Positions 43,218-55,500 of a stretch of 64,000 bases of DNA are shown piece by piece. The notes under the pieces were generated by a model. The model saw nothing but the letters and a program-made list of their open reading frames with translations. It had not been told where the DNA came from and did not search any database. This stretch comes from Nematostella vectensis. Its lineage: Eukaryota; Cnidaria; Anthozoa; Actiniaria; Edwardsiidae. The position numbers were made by a program, and so were the translations under genes. The stretch's first letter is position 1. Each line of letters begins with the position of its first letter. Location: NCBI RefSeq assembly GCF_932526225.1, contig NC_064047.1, forward strand, positions 2,169,501-2,233,500, given 5' to 3'.

Positions 43218-45259
43218 ACATAATATGTACCGTACACTTGGAGAACTGATGTGTTACTGGACACAATCTGTACTGTACACTACGGTACACTTGCCAAACT
43301 GATGTGTTACTGAACATAATCTGCACCGTACAATTGGAGAAGTGATGTGTTACTGAACACAATCTGTATCGTACACTTGGCGAACTGATGTGTTACTGAG
43401 CATAATCTGTACCGTACACTTGGCGAACTGATGTGTAGTGAACATAATCTGTACCGTGCACTTGGCGAACTGATGTGTTACTGAACATAATCTGTACTGT
43501 ACACTTGGCGAACTGATGCGTTACTGAACATAATCTGTATCGTACACTTGGCGAACTGATGTGTTACTGAACGTAATCTGTACTGTACACTTGGAGAACA
43601 GATGTGTTACTGAACATAATCTGTACTGTACACTTGGAGAACTGATGTGTACTGAACATAATCTGTACCGTGCACTTGGCGAACTGATGTGTTACTGAAC
43701 ATAATCTGTACTGTACACTTGGCGAACTGATGTGTTACTGAACATAATCTGTACATACGCTACCGTACACTTGGAGAACTGATGTGTTACTGAACATAAT
43801 CTGTATCGTACACTTGGCGAACTGAAGTGTTACTGAACATAATCAGCAATGTACACTTGGAAAAAAGATGTGTTAATAAACATAATTGTACCATACACTT
43901 GGAGAACTGATGTGTTACTGAACATAATCTGTACTAAACACTTGGCGAACTGATGTGTTACTGAACATAATCTGTATCGTACACTTGGCGAACTGATGTG
44001 TTACTGAACATAATCTGCACTGTACACTTTGAAAAAAAGATGTGTTAATAAACATAATTGTACCATACACTTGGAGAACTGTTGTGTTACTAAACATAAT
44101 CTGTACTGTACACTTGGAGAACTGATGTGTTACTGAACATAATCTGTACCATACACTTGGCGAACTGTTGTGTTACTAAACATAATCTGTACCATACACT
44201 TGGAGAACTGTTGTGTTACTAAACATAATCTGTACCATACACTTGGAGAACAGATGTGTCACTGAACACAATCTGTACCGTACACTTGGAGAACTGATGT
44301 GTTACTGAACATAATCTGTACTGTACACTTGGCGAACTGATGTGTTACTGAACATAATCTGTAGCGTACACTTGTCGAACTGATGTGTTAATAAACATAA
44401 TCTGTATCGTACACTTGGAGAACTGATGTGTTACTGAACATAATCTGTACCTACGCTACCGTACACTTGGCGAACTGATGTGTTACTGAACATAATCTGT
44501 ACTGTACACTTGGAGAACTGATGTGTTACTGAACATAATTATACCATACACTTGGAGAACTGATGTGTTACTGAACACAATCTGTATCGTACACTTGGAG
44601 AACAGATGTGTTACTGAACACATTCTGTACTGTACACTTGGCGAACTGATGTGTTACTGAACACAATCTGTACTGTACACTTGGCGAACTGATGTGTTAC
44701 TGAACACAATCTGTACTGTACACTTGTTGAACTGATGTGTTACTGAACACAATCTGTACTGTACACTTGGCGAACTGATGTGTTACTGAACACAATCTGT
44801 ACTGTACACTCGGCGAACTGATGTGTTACTGAACATAATCTGTACCGTACACTTGGAGAACTGATGTGTTACTGAACACAATCTGTACTGTACACTTGGA
44901 GAACTGATGCGTTACTGAACACAATCTGTACTGTACACTTGGAGAACTGATGTGTTACTGAACACAATCTGTACTGTACACTCAGAGAACTTATGCGTTA
45001 CTGAACATAATCTATACCATAACCTTGGAGAACAGATGTGTTACTGAACATAATCTGTACCGTACACTTGGAGAACTGATGTGTTACTGAACACAATCTG
45101 TATTGTACACTTGGAGAACTGATGTGTTACTGAACATAATCTGTACCTTACACTTGGAGAACTGATGTGTTACTGAACATAATTTGTACTGTACACTAGG
45201 CGAACTGATGTGTTACTGAACACAATCTGTATCGTACACTTGGAGAACTGATGTGTTAT
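43203..45259. repeat. 43-bp minisatellite after gene C
   Basis: About 47 units beginning at CTGATGTGTTACTAA, the last four codons of gene C. Some units are shortened or contain CTACGCTACCGTA inserts. Confidence 0.95.
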
Positions 45260-45525
45260 TATAAGTTATAAATAGCATGATCAACGAGGAAATAAACTCG
45301 CAACTACGAGTAATATTAGGTTGCATGAGTAAACACGGTTAAATGGATTATTGCATAAGCTTTGTTCATTTTACCCCTCTAGAGACCACCAAATTTGAAC
45401 GAACAATTCTCAAATCAAACATAGTTGATTTGCATAGTTGCTCTACATATCTACAGCTTAGTTCTTTGACGTCATTAGCACGCATGCCTACAGCAATCAA
45501 AATCATCCCACATGGATCTCGTCTA
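45260..45525 (+). terminator. Array-end sequence with AATAAA after gene C
   Basis: Homologous to 1798-2057 and 38769-39025; AATAAA at 45291-45296. Confidence 0.45.
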
Positions 45526-46881
45526 ACGTTGTTTAGGTATCACGAGATCAAATACTCTGGTATCTTGGCACAGGGTCCATTCCTGCGAAAATCAGGAAGC
45601 TGCCTTCTATTTGTTCCCCTGGTGGAAACTATAGAAGCTTCTTGGTTCTAAATTTCTCTCATGCACTGATGTAGAGGGAAATGAAGAAGACAAACGATTC
45701 TTTTACCTTTTTGTAAATTTCCCTTACTATTAATGCATGAGGGAAATTTAGAACTATCTATTGTTTTCGAGGGAATTTCGTTAGTAATTGTCCCTCAGAA
45801 AACAAAAGAGTCTAAGCTTATATCTTTTTTTCTTCTTCTGATAACTTGCCAAGTTTCTCATTGTGTTGAAATCTTACTAACTAAATGATCACTTACTAAC
45901 AAAAACAACATAGTCTATCCAGTTTTGTTCTTCGTTCTGTCCACTCTTGGGAAATTGATATTTAAACAAGTTTAATTAAACAACCTTAAAACTGGTTTAA
46001 TTGCTGGTGTGAATAAGGTATATATAGTCAGGGCAATACGATGTGTCAATCCTAAAACAACCCCCCCCCCCCTGAAGTCTTCCTTAATACACTCAAGGGG
46101 GTCCTTGATTTGGAGCCTAACTCTGTTGTACCTTCCGCACCAGTATAACTGGTGGAAATTGGTGGAAATAATAATAATAAACTCATAGAGGGGGGTAGTG
46201 TGTATTTTGAAAAAAATCGCACAAATTTTTTTTTCATTTTCATTTCTATTTTTGGAATTGAACTCACCAACCTGCAGTGATATGCTTCGTTTCTCATCTC
46301 CCAGCAGAATTTGCTGATAGGGGTGCGCATTGCAAGATTACACATCAAGCAAAACGTCTAAAAATTAAACATTCCTCACACACGCTCCCATGCAGATAAC
46401 TTGAATTGATCTAATTCAATGGTCAAGGTTGCTAACTTACGAACCCTGTGTGCGGCCTATTGTTGGGCAACATAACAAAGGAATCATGCTATTGAAAGAC
46501 TTTATATATTTTCACTTCAAGTGTTTGGCATTTTGAATGTTGGCCAGCAACGAGCGATCTTCAGGTTTTCATTCATTATAAACTACATTCTACAGTACGT
46601 GAAGGGTTGGGGGGCGCGGGTTTTTAAGGAATGAGAGAGAAACTGGAGGACAAGGAGGATCCGCTATTACAAATTCGACATGCAGGAGAGAGAAAATGTC
46701 TAACATTTAATGGTAGAGGTACCCTGGGTACCAGAACCTCCAGACTCTCGTGTCGCTCAGCCAAAATGTCACTGAACGAGAAAAGTCTGGAGTCTGTGGT
46801 ACCCAGGTTTGGGAGAGGTAGAGATTCAGAAATCAATGAGAGAATATGGGATATTTCAGGGGCTGCCCCTGCTTTTGTACA
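45526..46881. other. 5' flank of gene D
   Basis: Near-identical to the flanks of A and C; small indels near 45655 and 46160. No gene seen. Confidence 0.65.
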
Positions 46882-46890
46882 TATATAAAA
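46882..46890 (+). promoter_or_regulatory. TATA box of gene D
   Basis: TATATAAAA about 80 bp before the ATG at 46969, matching A and C. Confidence 0.5.
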
Positions 46891-47938
46891 CTGTGTAGGC
46901 CTGAAAAGAATAATATTTAAATATTTAAAAACCCCGCATTGGGGGTTTGTCATATCGTATCGGCAATTATGGGGATAGCAAGCTTAATCCTTCGTCTGCA
47001 TATCTTAATGATTTTCTTTTCCTTCGAAGTATCTTCTCAAACTTGCTCAGTTAAATCCGCCCCAAAAGAGAGACCCACGAAAAAGTTCAACAAAGTTAAC
47101 AAATCGTTTCTTAACGGTACCGTTTTTCACGAGTTGCATGTTAAAGATGCGATGGAGTGTGGGTTATCGTGCTTGCAAGAAGATCTGTGTGCTTCCTATA
47201 ACATGGCACGGAAACCATCGCCAGGGCTTCGCTACATTTGCGAGTTGCTATCTATTCGAATTGGTGATCTTGGCGCAGAGCTGGTGAAGAACGACACCTT
47301 TGACCACTTCAGTACTAAGGTAAATCAAGTAAATTAGATCAGTTGCATTGTTTTACAGGACCATCTAATTTAAGAATTTAGCTTGAAGTTATTCATATTT
47401 TTAGGACATCATTCGTTAACACATTAAATTGGTCCCGGCCATTTTACTAGATTACCAGAGATTCGACGAAACTAATATTTTCCCGCAGTAGCCCTAAAAA
47501 AAGCTGGCTTGTCATGGCATAAAACAAAGCAGTAAAAACCCCTTGCTTTGCAAATACTGATATTTTGAAATATTGATGACACACTCTTGACTTGTGCATT
47601 AGCTTGTCAACCTTTTTTATAATCTTGCCTATGAGTGAAACGCCAAAGACCTACCCAAGCTAACCATCGCTGCCATAATCAGTGACACAATCATCAAAAC
47701 ATTCACGAAATTGTAGAACTAATCGGTGGGACAGAAAAGTTAATTTGGGAGTTTAGATTGCTCTCTAGTGCTAGATGCGCGCGTTTGACAAAAGAAATGC
47801 AAATATATTATGGTTTATCCCAGTGATGCGTTCATTTAGTAAATAAACACCTTCTGGCGAAAACAGGTTTTGATGAATTGTCACGGGGTCTTATGACAAC
47901 ATTGACAACGATCAGCGTAGTTGTTTGTGCTTGCTTTA

Positions 47939-48030
47939 TTCCCTTCCCTTCCCTTCCCTTCCCTTCCCTTCCCTTCCCTTCCCTTCCCTTCCCTTCCCTT
48001 CCCTTCCCTTCCCTTCCCTTCCCTTCCCTC
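47939..48030. repeat. (CCCTT)n microsatellite in gene D intron 1
   Basis: About 18 pentanucleotide units followed by a few CCCTCTT variants; same position as the tract in gene A. Confidence 0.95.
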
Positions 48031-48804
48031 TTCCCTCTTCCCTCTATCGATTCGCGGTAAATTGAAATAAGTGTATTTCAGATATATTTTCTGTCCATCA
48101 AGCTAGTGTTTTCCAGCCGTTATCCCTAATTTAATGCTACGGCATTGAATTAAAAGAAATACAAATTTTATGCTTCCTTTTCTAATAGTTCCACTGCTAT
48201 GCAGACAATGGTCGAGATGCATAGGACTTCTGTGTGGGTAAGTTTCGCCTTAGTCAGGCCGCCTATTTGTAATCCTAGCGACATGACGGAAAAACATGAC
48301 GTGACGCTTCAAGTACGCCCATTTTACATCGAATAAGGCGGAAATTTATCTGAGTACTTAGTAGCTTATAGCAAACAAAATATCAAGCGCGACTTTTTTT
48401 AATTGATGCACTTTTTGTAAAGTGTCATTGAAATTTGAGCTTTTCGTCACAGAACTTTTGTACAGGGCAATGATGATCAAGGAAAAATTATCTTGAAAAG
48501 CCAAAATCTGGTTATGTGCACTTTGGCCTCACGTTATTTGTGTTTTGAAAATTAGTCCGTACAACAAGGATCCTATAGCCATTGTAAGTAAATGTGTCTT
48601 CTCTCTCTATCTCGAATTGCGCGTTTTCCAGGTTTATCCGTCATGTCGATCCTAGCAAAATACCAAAATGTGAAAAAGCATCCATTTCCATCGGCTGGTT
48701 TGTCTTGTGGAAAAACTAAAGCGATACTTTTTATTTGAATTTGTTGAATAAAGTATTATTAAATGAAAATAATAAAAAAAGGTGTGACTGAAAGGGCACT
48801 TTAA

Positions 48805-49086
48805 CATATCAATATTTGGGTGACCTTCAAACCCGCTCGGTCAATCTCTGGGAGGCCTGGGTCTAAGGGCTTTTCAAGATTAGTGAGATACAAATTTGAC
48901 CAAGCTGTCAGTTTTTTTTGACAAATTCTTGCCGCGAGTCTCAAATTGACAGGAATCGGCATTTTTCACCATATTTTCTGTAGATCAGGGAGCGGGAAAA
49001 CTTCAGCTTTTCTAAATATGGGCATCAATGACCATATAAGGAAATGCAAACGAAGGACACTATCCTTAAGAAATATGTTTGATATG
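48805..49086. mobile_element. Short inverted-repeat insertion in gene D intron 2
   Basis: Absent from the otherwise matching intron of gene C. Its ends CATATCAATATTT and AAATATGTTTGATATG are approximately inverted, flanked by TTAA/TTAC. Probably a small DNA transposon; no coding capacity. Confidence 0.7.
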
Positions 49087-49886
49087 TTACAACTTTTAAC
49101 TTCAAGCTAAAGAGAAGGATCTTTTTTCTCGGAACCTTTTTAAAAAAAACTTTTTTTCATAATTGGTACCAGCCAGAGAGCACAAAATTCTCAGAACTCG
49201 TCAAGGCTCAAATCATATCGTGTGCATAACAATGATTGGATAATCAGTTAGCTAGTTCATAAATGAACTTTGTACAGTCTACCTGTAACATGCCCCTGTT
49301 AACTCATTTGTAACCTGAAGAAAACAGGTACTGAACAACCGAAACATTGTTCTATAAAATATTTGTATCGACTTTTTTTTTCAAATTTCTTGTTATTTTT
49401 TAGGCACGTGTCGTGACATTAAACTCAGTCACCCGCCAGCCCCCAGCGGATATTACGTCATCGACCCCTCAGGTGATCTTGGAGAACCACCTTTTCCTGT
49501 AGTTTGTGACATGATGTCACACAACGGTATTGGCGTGACCGTGGTTGGTCATGATAGCGAGGCACGAACCCACGTCAATGGTTATAAAGGTGCTGGGTCC
49601 TTCTCGCGTGACGTCACGTACGACTTCACAAGTGTCACGCAGTTGAAAGAATTGACAACTAGGTCAAACTACTGAGAACAGTTTATCAAATACGAGTGCA
49701 AAGGGTCATCTTTGTATTATTACCCAGGAGGCAATTGGTTCAATTGGTGGGTGTCACGTGACGGGCACAAGATGACATCATGGGGTGGTGCTCCGACTGG
49801 CAGCAACAAGTGAGCATGCAGGGTGACGGGCACGTGCGCCAATCCCGCCTACCGATGCAACTGCTCGAGCAATGATGGCACATGGC

Positions 49887-52120
49887 CAAGACCTGTCCCG
49901 ACTGTCGGGCATATAGCCAATGCGTTTTTTTTTTCATGCTTTTTTGTAATTTTTCTAGTTGATGTGTCCAAATCGTACTTGTCATTATTCGACTTGATTA
50001 TTAATCAAAGTTTTTTCGCAACTTACAAAACTTATAGCCAGATCTAGGCAAATGCAGTTCTTTAGTTTGTTTGATCCTTTGACTGACTTTCACTTGTATC
50101 CAGCACAGATTTGCAGCGAACGGCTAAATTGAAAATTTGATTTCCTATGGCAAGCCGAAGGCGCTTTTCCATTGTCCGTAGAAAAGCCCGTCCTTTGTTC
50201 GTTTGATTTTGGTGTTATATTAAAGGTGACTTTTATTTGCTTTGCCTAGTGCGCTTGGCGTCGATAATGGTTGATTTATTAAATTCCACATAGTCCAGCT
50301 ATTTACATTCCTATTCCAGGTAAGACACCAAAGGCGCCAAATATGCATGCATTGCTATGCATTAGAACCTCGAAAAAACAAAGATAATAAGAAGAAGGGA
50401 TGATTGTCTATCCTAAATTCATATTTCCCTTCCAATAGTAAAGGGTTAAAGCAAAAGGGGTTTTCATGAGTGTAGTCACGGTTTACCAATTATCCAAACG
50501 CCAGTCGAGCAAGGAGAAATGGTTGGAAATAAATCTCTTGTAAATCTGATGCCAGTTCGAGCTAGCGGGGTGTTCGAGTCATAGCGTTCCAGTTATAGTA
50601 TTGGACTCCCACTGTTAATTCTTATTTTATGCTCTATGAGACTCCAATACTTGTGATACGTTCGACCCTTTAAGGGATGCCAGTTTAAGCATTAAGCTTA
50701 TTATGATAAGCCAGTCCAGAATTTAGGGTCCAGTGAATGTATTCCTTAGAGTCGAAAGTGCTCCAAATGATAAGCCTGTACAAGTGTTAATATTTTTTTA
50801 GCCACGCTCGGTTCCATTTTTTGCGTCGAATGCTCGAAATCATTGAAATCATTGGTCATCATATGGTCGATCATTCGTCACTAAGTCACCGGCAGGCCAA
50901 GCATTTGATCGGACAATCCACTCCGACCCCTACTCAAACATCCCCAACTCCAAAACACTCCCGAGCCCCCACGGGCTTAGAGCTGCTAAAATAATGCTCT
51001 TTTTTTTTTTTTTTTGGGGGGGAGGGGGAGGGGGGAGCGGGATGAGCATAATAGGAAAACAGCTGAATGCAAGGACTGAGTACTATTTAATAGTGAATCA
51101 CGTTCACTATTGGCGTGGCTATCCATTCAGAAATTTTAACAAAGGGTTTTTATTGTCCCTAGGCAAACATTTGATAAAGTGTTAATAAATGCGTGTAAAC
51201 ACCAATTACTTCTCTTTTTGGACATTTGAATCAAATTAAAGGAAGCGATTTTCGTAATTAGCACTTCTTTTTCCGGTGGGACAGCACATAAGCAAATAGT
51301 ACCTTAACCAAGCTACTTTCATGGAGGGAACAAAACGATGGTCGTGTTTTTTCTGGTTAATTGGCAGTGAAGAGCTGTCGTATTCATGTCGCTAAGAGAT
51401 TGAATTTACCATCAAGATAAATGGGTTGAAGCGTGGGGCATGACAATGCGATCTTGTCTAATTAAAAATTGAGTCTTTTGGAAGTATTTTCCATTGTCCA
51501 TTTTTGTAAAAGTGAATGAAATTTTGTTTCAAAGGCCTAGGTGGGGTAGGGTAGGGTAGGTTTCGATATTTTTCTTGATAAACGGAGTTCTCTTCGTTAT
51601 TGTTCGCTTTGATCATTCAAAATAGCAAATACAAACTGACTTAAATAGATCAATCAACGTCATTCATTCGTTTATGCAATGTTAAAAAAGAAAGTTAAAT
51701 TTCTTTTCTTGGTTTTATGTTTGTAACGCGTCTTCATTTTCTTTGATACTTCTGGATGCTAAAGAAGATAGGTAATGATAGTATAAGAATCAAACTAGTT
51801 CTTCTACAAAATCAAATATGACTATGACATAAGTTGACTGAAGCAAACAGCTTTGCACATATTTATATCCTGAGCAAATATCAAACAAGCGACCAATTGT
51901 TATCACAAATTGGTTCAGAAAATATAAATGCTTAAATTACAAACCATTCTAGTTTTATTACTACAAAAAAGTAATAATTATAGCTCTTTCTAAGACCTAG
52001 AGTGTGCGCGTTTTTCTTCATTTCCTTTTTTTTTTGGAAACGGGAAATTTAGGTAGAATAAACAGTGAGCAGGGGGACTGGCACAAAACACTTCCGATAC
52101 TGAATAAACGGAAGTGATTC
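49887..52120. other. Intergenic region between gene D and the WSC/TSP1/VWA gene
   Basis: A+T-rich, no gene recognised. It starts with CCCGACTGTCGGG, a small palindrome right at the break of gene D. It includes a T/G-rich run near 51000-51035 and a short GGGTA repeat near 51545. Confidence 0.5.
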
Positions 52121-52121
52121 G

Positions 52122-52134
52122 TATATATATATAA
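52122..52134 (+). promoter_or_regulatory. TATA box and 5' non-coding exon of the WSC/TSP1/VWA gene
   Basis: TATATATATATAA is followed by a G+C-richer stretch ending AACAAG before GTACGA, a plausible non-coding first exon (about 52150-52196). The next exon starts at 52581. Confidence 0.5.
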
Positions 52135-52590
52135 TGCCAGCTCGTTTCGCCTCGGCCTACGATCAACCATCGGAGACTAACGCAGCGACGAACAAGGTAC
52201 GATGAAGGACTTGTGGTTTTTCTTGGATTCCTCTTTTAAGAGCATCTTTAAATGCGTAGTATCGAAATCTGTTCTTAAAGAAAAAAATGTCCTATGTTTT
52301 TTTTTCAGATTATTGATTTCATACATTGAATTTACGTCTTTTTTACGCTACCCCGAGTAACTAGAAAGGCGCGAACTTTGTTAAGAATGACGCGCGTTTA
52401 ACTGTAAATAAAATTCAAACGTATTTTTGCCAACTTGAGCGTTGTCTTTGCCTCGCAAATCAATTTCCACGATGGATTTGCCTTTGCTAACAGGCAATGC
52501 GCCTAACGTGTACAGAAAAGCATACTTTGCATTGCATTGCTTGATACATTAGCTTTTTTATTCTCTTCTCTGATTTCCAGGAAGGACAAC

Positions 52591-55500
52591 ATGAGGCTTT
52601 TAATAGCTACCGCTCTCGTTTGCTACGTCAGCTTCACGCAAGGTATTTATGTCATTTATGGAAAATGATAAGAGTTTTAAAACAGCCCTCCCAGTGCCAG
52701 GCCAAGTGATCGTCGTACTGTATTTTCTTTATTTTCAAAACTGTGCAATAACGTTAAAACTCCAGATTTAAAATATCTGTTGTTGTTGATCTTGTTGTTG
52801 TTGTTTTTGTGCTATCATATATTTTCTTTAAAGAGTGGCTATCCGCTCGGTAAATTACTATTGGAAATAAGTGTTATAATGTACTTTACTTAGTAATTGT
52901 TTATTGCTGTCATAAGTAAACTTTATCTTCAAACACTGCTGTGCATGATTTTACCAAGAAACTTATAGCAGGAGACTCGAAAACGTTATGATAGGTAAAA
53001 TGCTAAGCCCTGATGTAAATATTTCTTTTATATATTGTAATGATGCCTTTCTTATCCATATATATATAATGATAACTTTACTCCTTGTATCTTGATAGAG
53101 GAATCGGGTAATTCAATTTACTTTAAAAGGATTGCCAGTATATCATTCCTAAATACCTATATTACCCTTTTAAAAAGCCAGCGCCTTTATATATTACAAA
53201 TATCTTTTCTACGTGAGTTGTCGAAAACATCATATTTTAATTTATTTTTGGGTGTTTTCGGCAAATCGATATTATTTCAGTATTTTGCATTATACACCTG
53301 TGACGACTGTTCAAACCGAAACACGATCGCAGAAGTTGAAGCGTGAAAGGGAATACCGAAAACGTAAAAAAACAGCCGTTGTAAAAAAAAATGGCCAGCA
53401 AGTTATTTGAAAACAGCTATCGTAGTTCAGTGCTACCTCTTGATGCGTGTGTGAGATTGTGGTTGGTTTACCGACCTTGACGATTCAGTGAAAAGTGCTA
53501 CTCCGAATTAAAACCCGGCTGTGCCGCGGTTGTATTTTTGGTCCCCGACTTTTTTTTTATCCCAGTCGTATGCCCTTGATTTTTTGCTCTCACCATTGCC
53601 TCTTTTAGTCATATTGAGGCACGCATTTGACGTTTATCAAAAAAGGATTATCAGTTATGTAGTGTGAACTCTCGCGGTAACTCGGTTGCTCGAGTCATCG
53701 AAACCATAAAGGGTTAACTGTATACTCGAACTGGGGGTTTGGGAAACGAGTTATCACAGCATAGTAAATTGTCAGCCATATTTTTCACCAACAGCTAACG
53801 AATCGTCGGCTATTTTCAGTTTTTTTCTTTCTCGTTTATGTATATATAAAACAGCAATTTAAAAAGTTCATAAGACTAAATTATTTACAAAATTAAAATG
53901 AAAAATGGAAAAGGAAATATAAAAGAAAACTAAAACGCATACTTTTTAATACATTTTCCTTCTTCTTTTTCAATAATTAAAATTTCTTAGCAACCATTTT
54001 GATATACTGACTAATTATGACAAAGGAAATATTCAAAAATTGGGATAAGATAGGAACCGGAATGAAACTCTTAAAACTGTCATGGATATGACCGCGTGTA
54101 AACATACTATTGCCACAGACGGAAATTACACATAAGAGCAAAAGCAACAAATAAATGCGCTACTTTGCACTTGATATCCACAGATGACAAATTTACGCCT
54201 AGTTACATTGATTGAAGTGCCGTGGTGAAAGAATATGGCACTGTACGCGATGTTGGTGCCCAGTTTTCCATATCTAAATTCAATTCACATAGATATTAAA
54301 ATGATCCCGTTTCCGTTTCAAAAAAAGGAAACATAGAATCGGGTGCACATGAGCTATAGATTGTTCTACAATAATTCATTTTCTGCTTTATTATCAACTA
54401 CCACATTAAAATATATAAAATCTGGCGTGAGAACAATGTCCAAATTGTACTCCCGCTAGAGGTACACAAAAAATAAAATTGCTTTAAATGTGTGTATTTT
54501 CTAGTTAAAACGGAAATCGCCTCGCAAAACGCCTCGAAAATCGCCTCGCAAAACGCCTCGAAAATAGCATCGCAACAAACGCACCGAAAAACGCCTCGCG
54601 AAAAGCTGTGTTACGCGATTGGGCACCAACTCTGTGCACAGGGTCATGTGTCGTAAGAAGGAGGTTTACACGACAGTAAAACTCGTATGTCGTATAACTT
54701 CCGTCATATCGCAATGGAATCGGCTGTGGAAAGGTTAAGAAAGTTGGGTAACTTTTAGATTCAAATTTTTTAATTCAATCTCTGCGAGACAGCTTTTCTT
54801 TTCTTTTCTTTTCTTTTCTTTTCTTTTCTTTTCTTTTCTTTTTACTTTTCTTTGATCTTTTTCATTTGGCGTGCTCGCCCGATTAATATATATTTTTTTA
54901 CACCTCATCCAAATATGGATAATTTAAATATATGCTTATATGAAGAAAAAGAGGAACCAAGAATACCAATTTTCGTGATATGCTATAAACGAGGAACTGT
55001 TACAAATTTTATTCTCTCGATTTATAAAAGAAGCCATCAGTCTTGCATATAGATTTTGCCGGGCTTTTTAAGTTTGAGTGCGGTGTCGTTTAACTCTCGT
55101 TTTTTCTCCTGCTTATTGTTTCACTGTTTTCTGCCTCTACTGTGTAAGTGGGATTCCAATGTATTATAGCGGCATTAACTATATATAAATAAAAATATTG
55201 TTAATATGCAGCCGCTTGAAAGCCTGTGATAATCTATTAAGATGTTAGAGCCATTCTTCAAGATGGCGGCCAGCAAAACATCGTCAACACAAACTCCTGC
55301 AAATTTTCGAATTACACAGTCCTAAGGTAATTAAATGGAAAATATGAATGCGGCGGTTTTTCCAGATAAAGTATAAATCTCCTAATAAGGAATTAACTGA
55401 GCGAGAGAGGAAGCTTTATATATGTTCCCGTTCTCTTTCCTTATTGCAGCATTCATCCCCAAGCCCCACGTGACCTGCTCTCGGAAGTGGGTCAAGGTAG

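Larger units (their letters stand above)
46969..49886 (+). pseudogene. Gene D: PAN plus fibrinogen-like paralogue, inactivated and 3'-truncated
   Basis: Exon 1 (46969-47319) is intact and encodes the same product as in A and C. Exon 2 (48189-48237) has TCG changed to TAG in GAT-GCA-TAG. Exon 3 (from 49404) has TGA at 49673-49675 and TGA at 49811-49813, both replacing conserved Cys codons. Homology ends abruptly after ACATGGC at 49886, so the last 50 or so codons, the stop and the minisatellite are missing. Intron 2 has a roughly 280-bp insertion at 48805-49086 not found in C. Only a short secreted PAN-domain protein could be made. Confidence 0.85.
52643..55449 (+). other. Intron after the signal-peptide exon
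   Basis: Non-coding. Contains a degenerate tandem run of CGCCTCGCAAAA/CGCCTCGAAAAT units (about 54518-54605) and a (TTTTC)n tract (about 54793-54850). The 84-codon frame at 53092 is not recognisable. Confidence 0.6.

Noticed and set aside
53092-53410. Two overlapping small frames in the first VWA-gene intron
   Set aside because: No domain, no splice signals in frame with the gene, A+T-rich intron composition.
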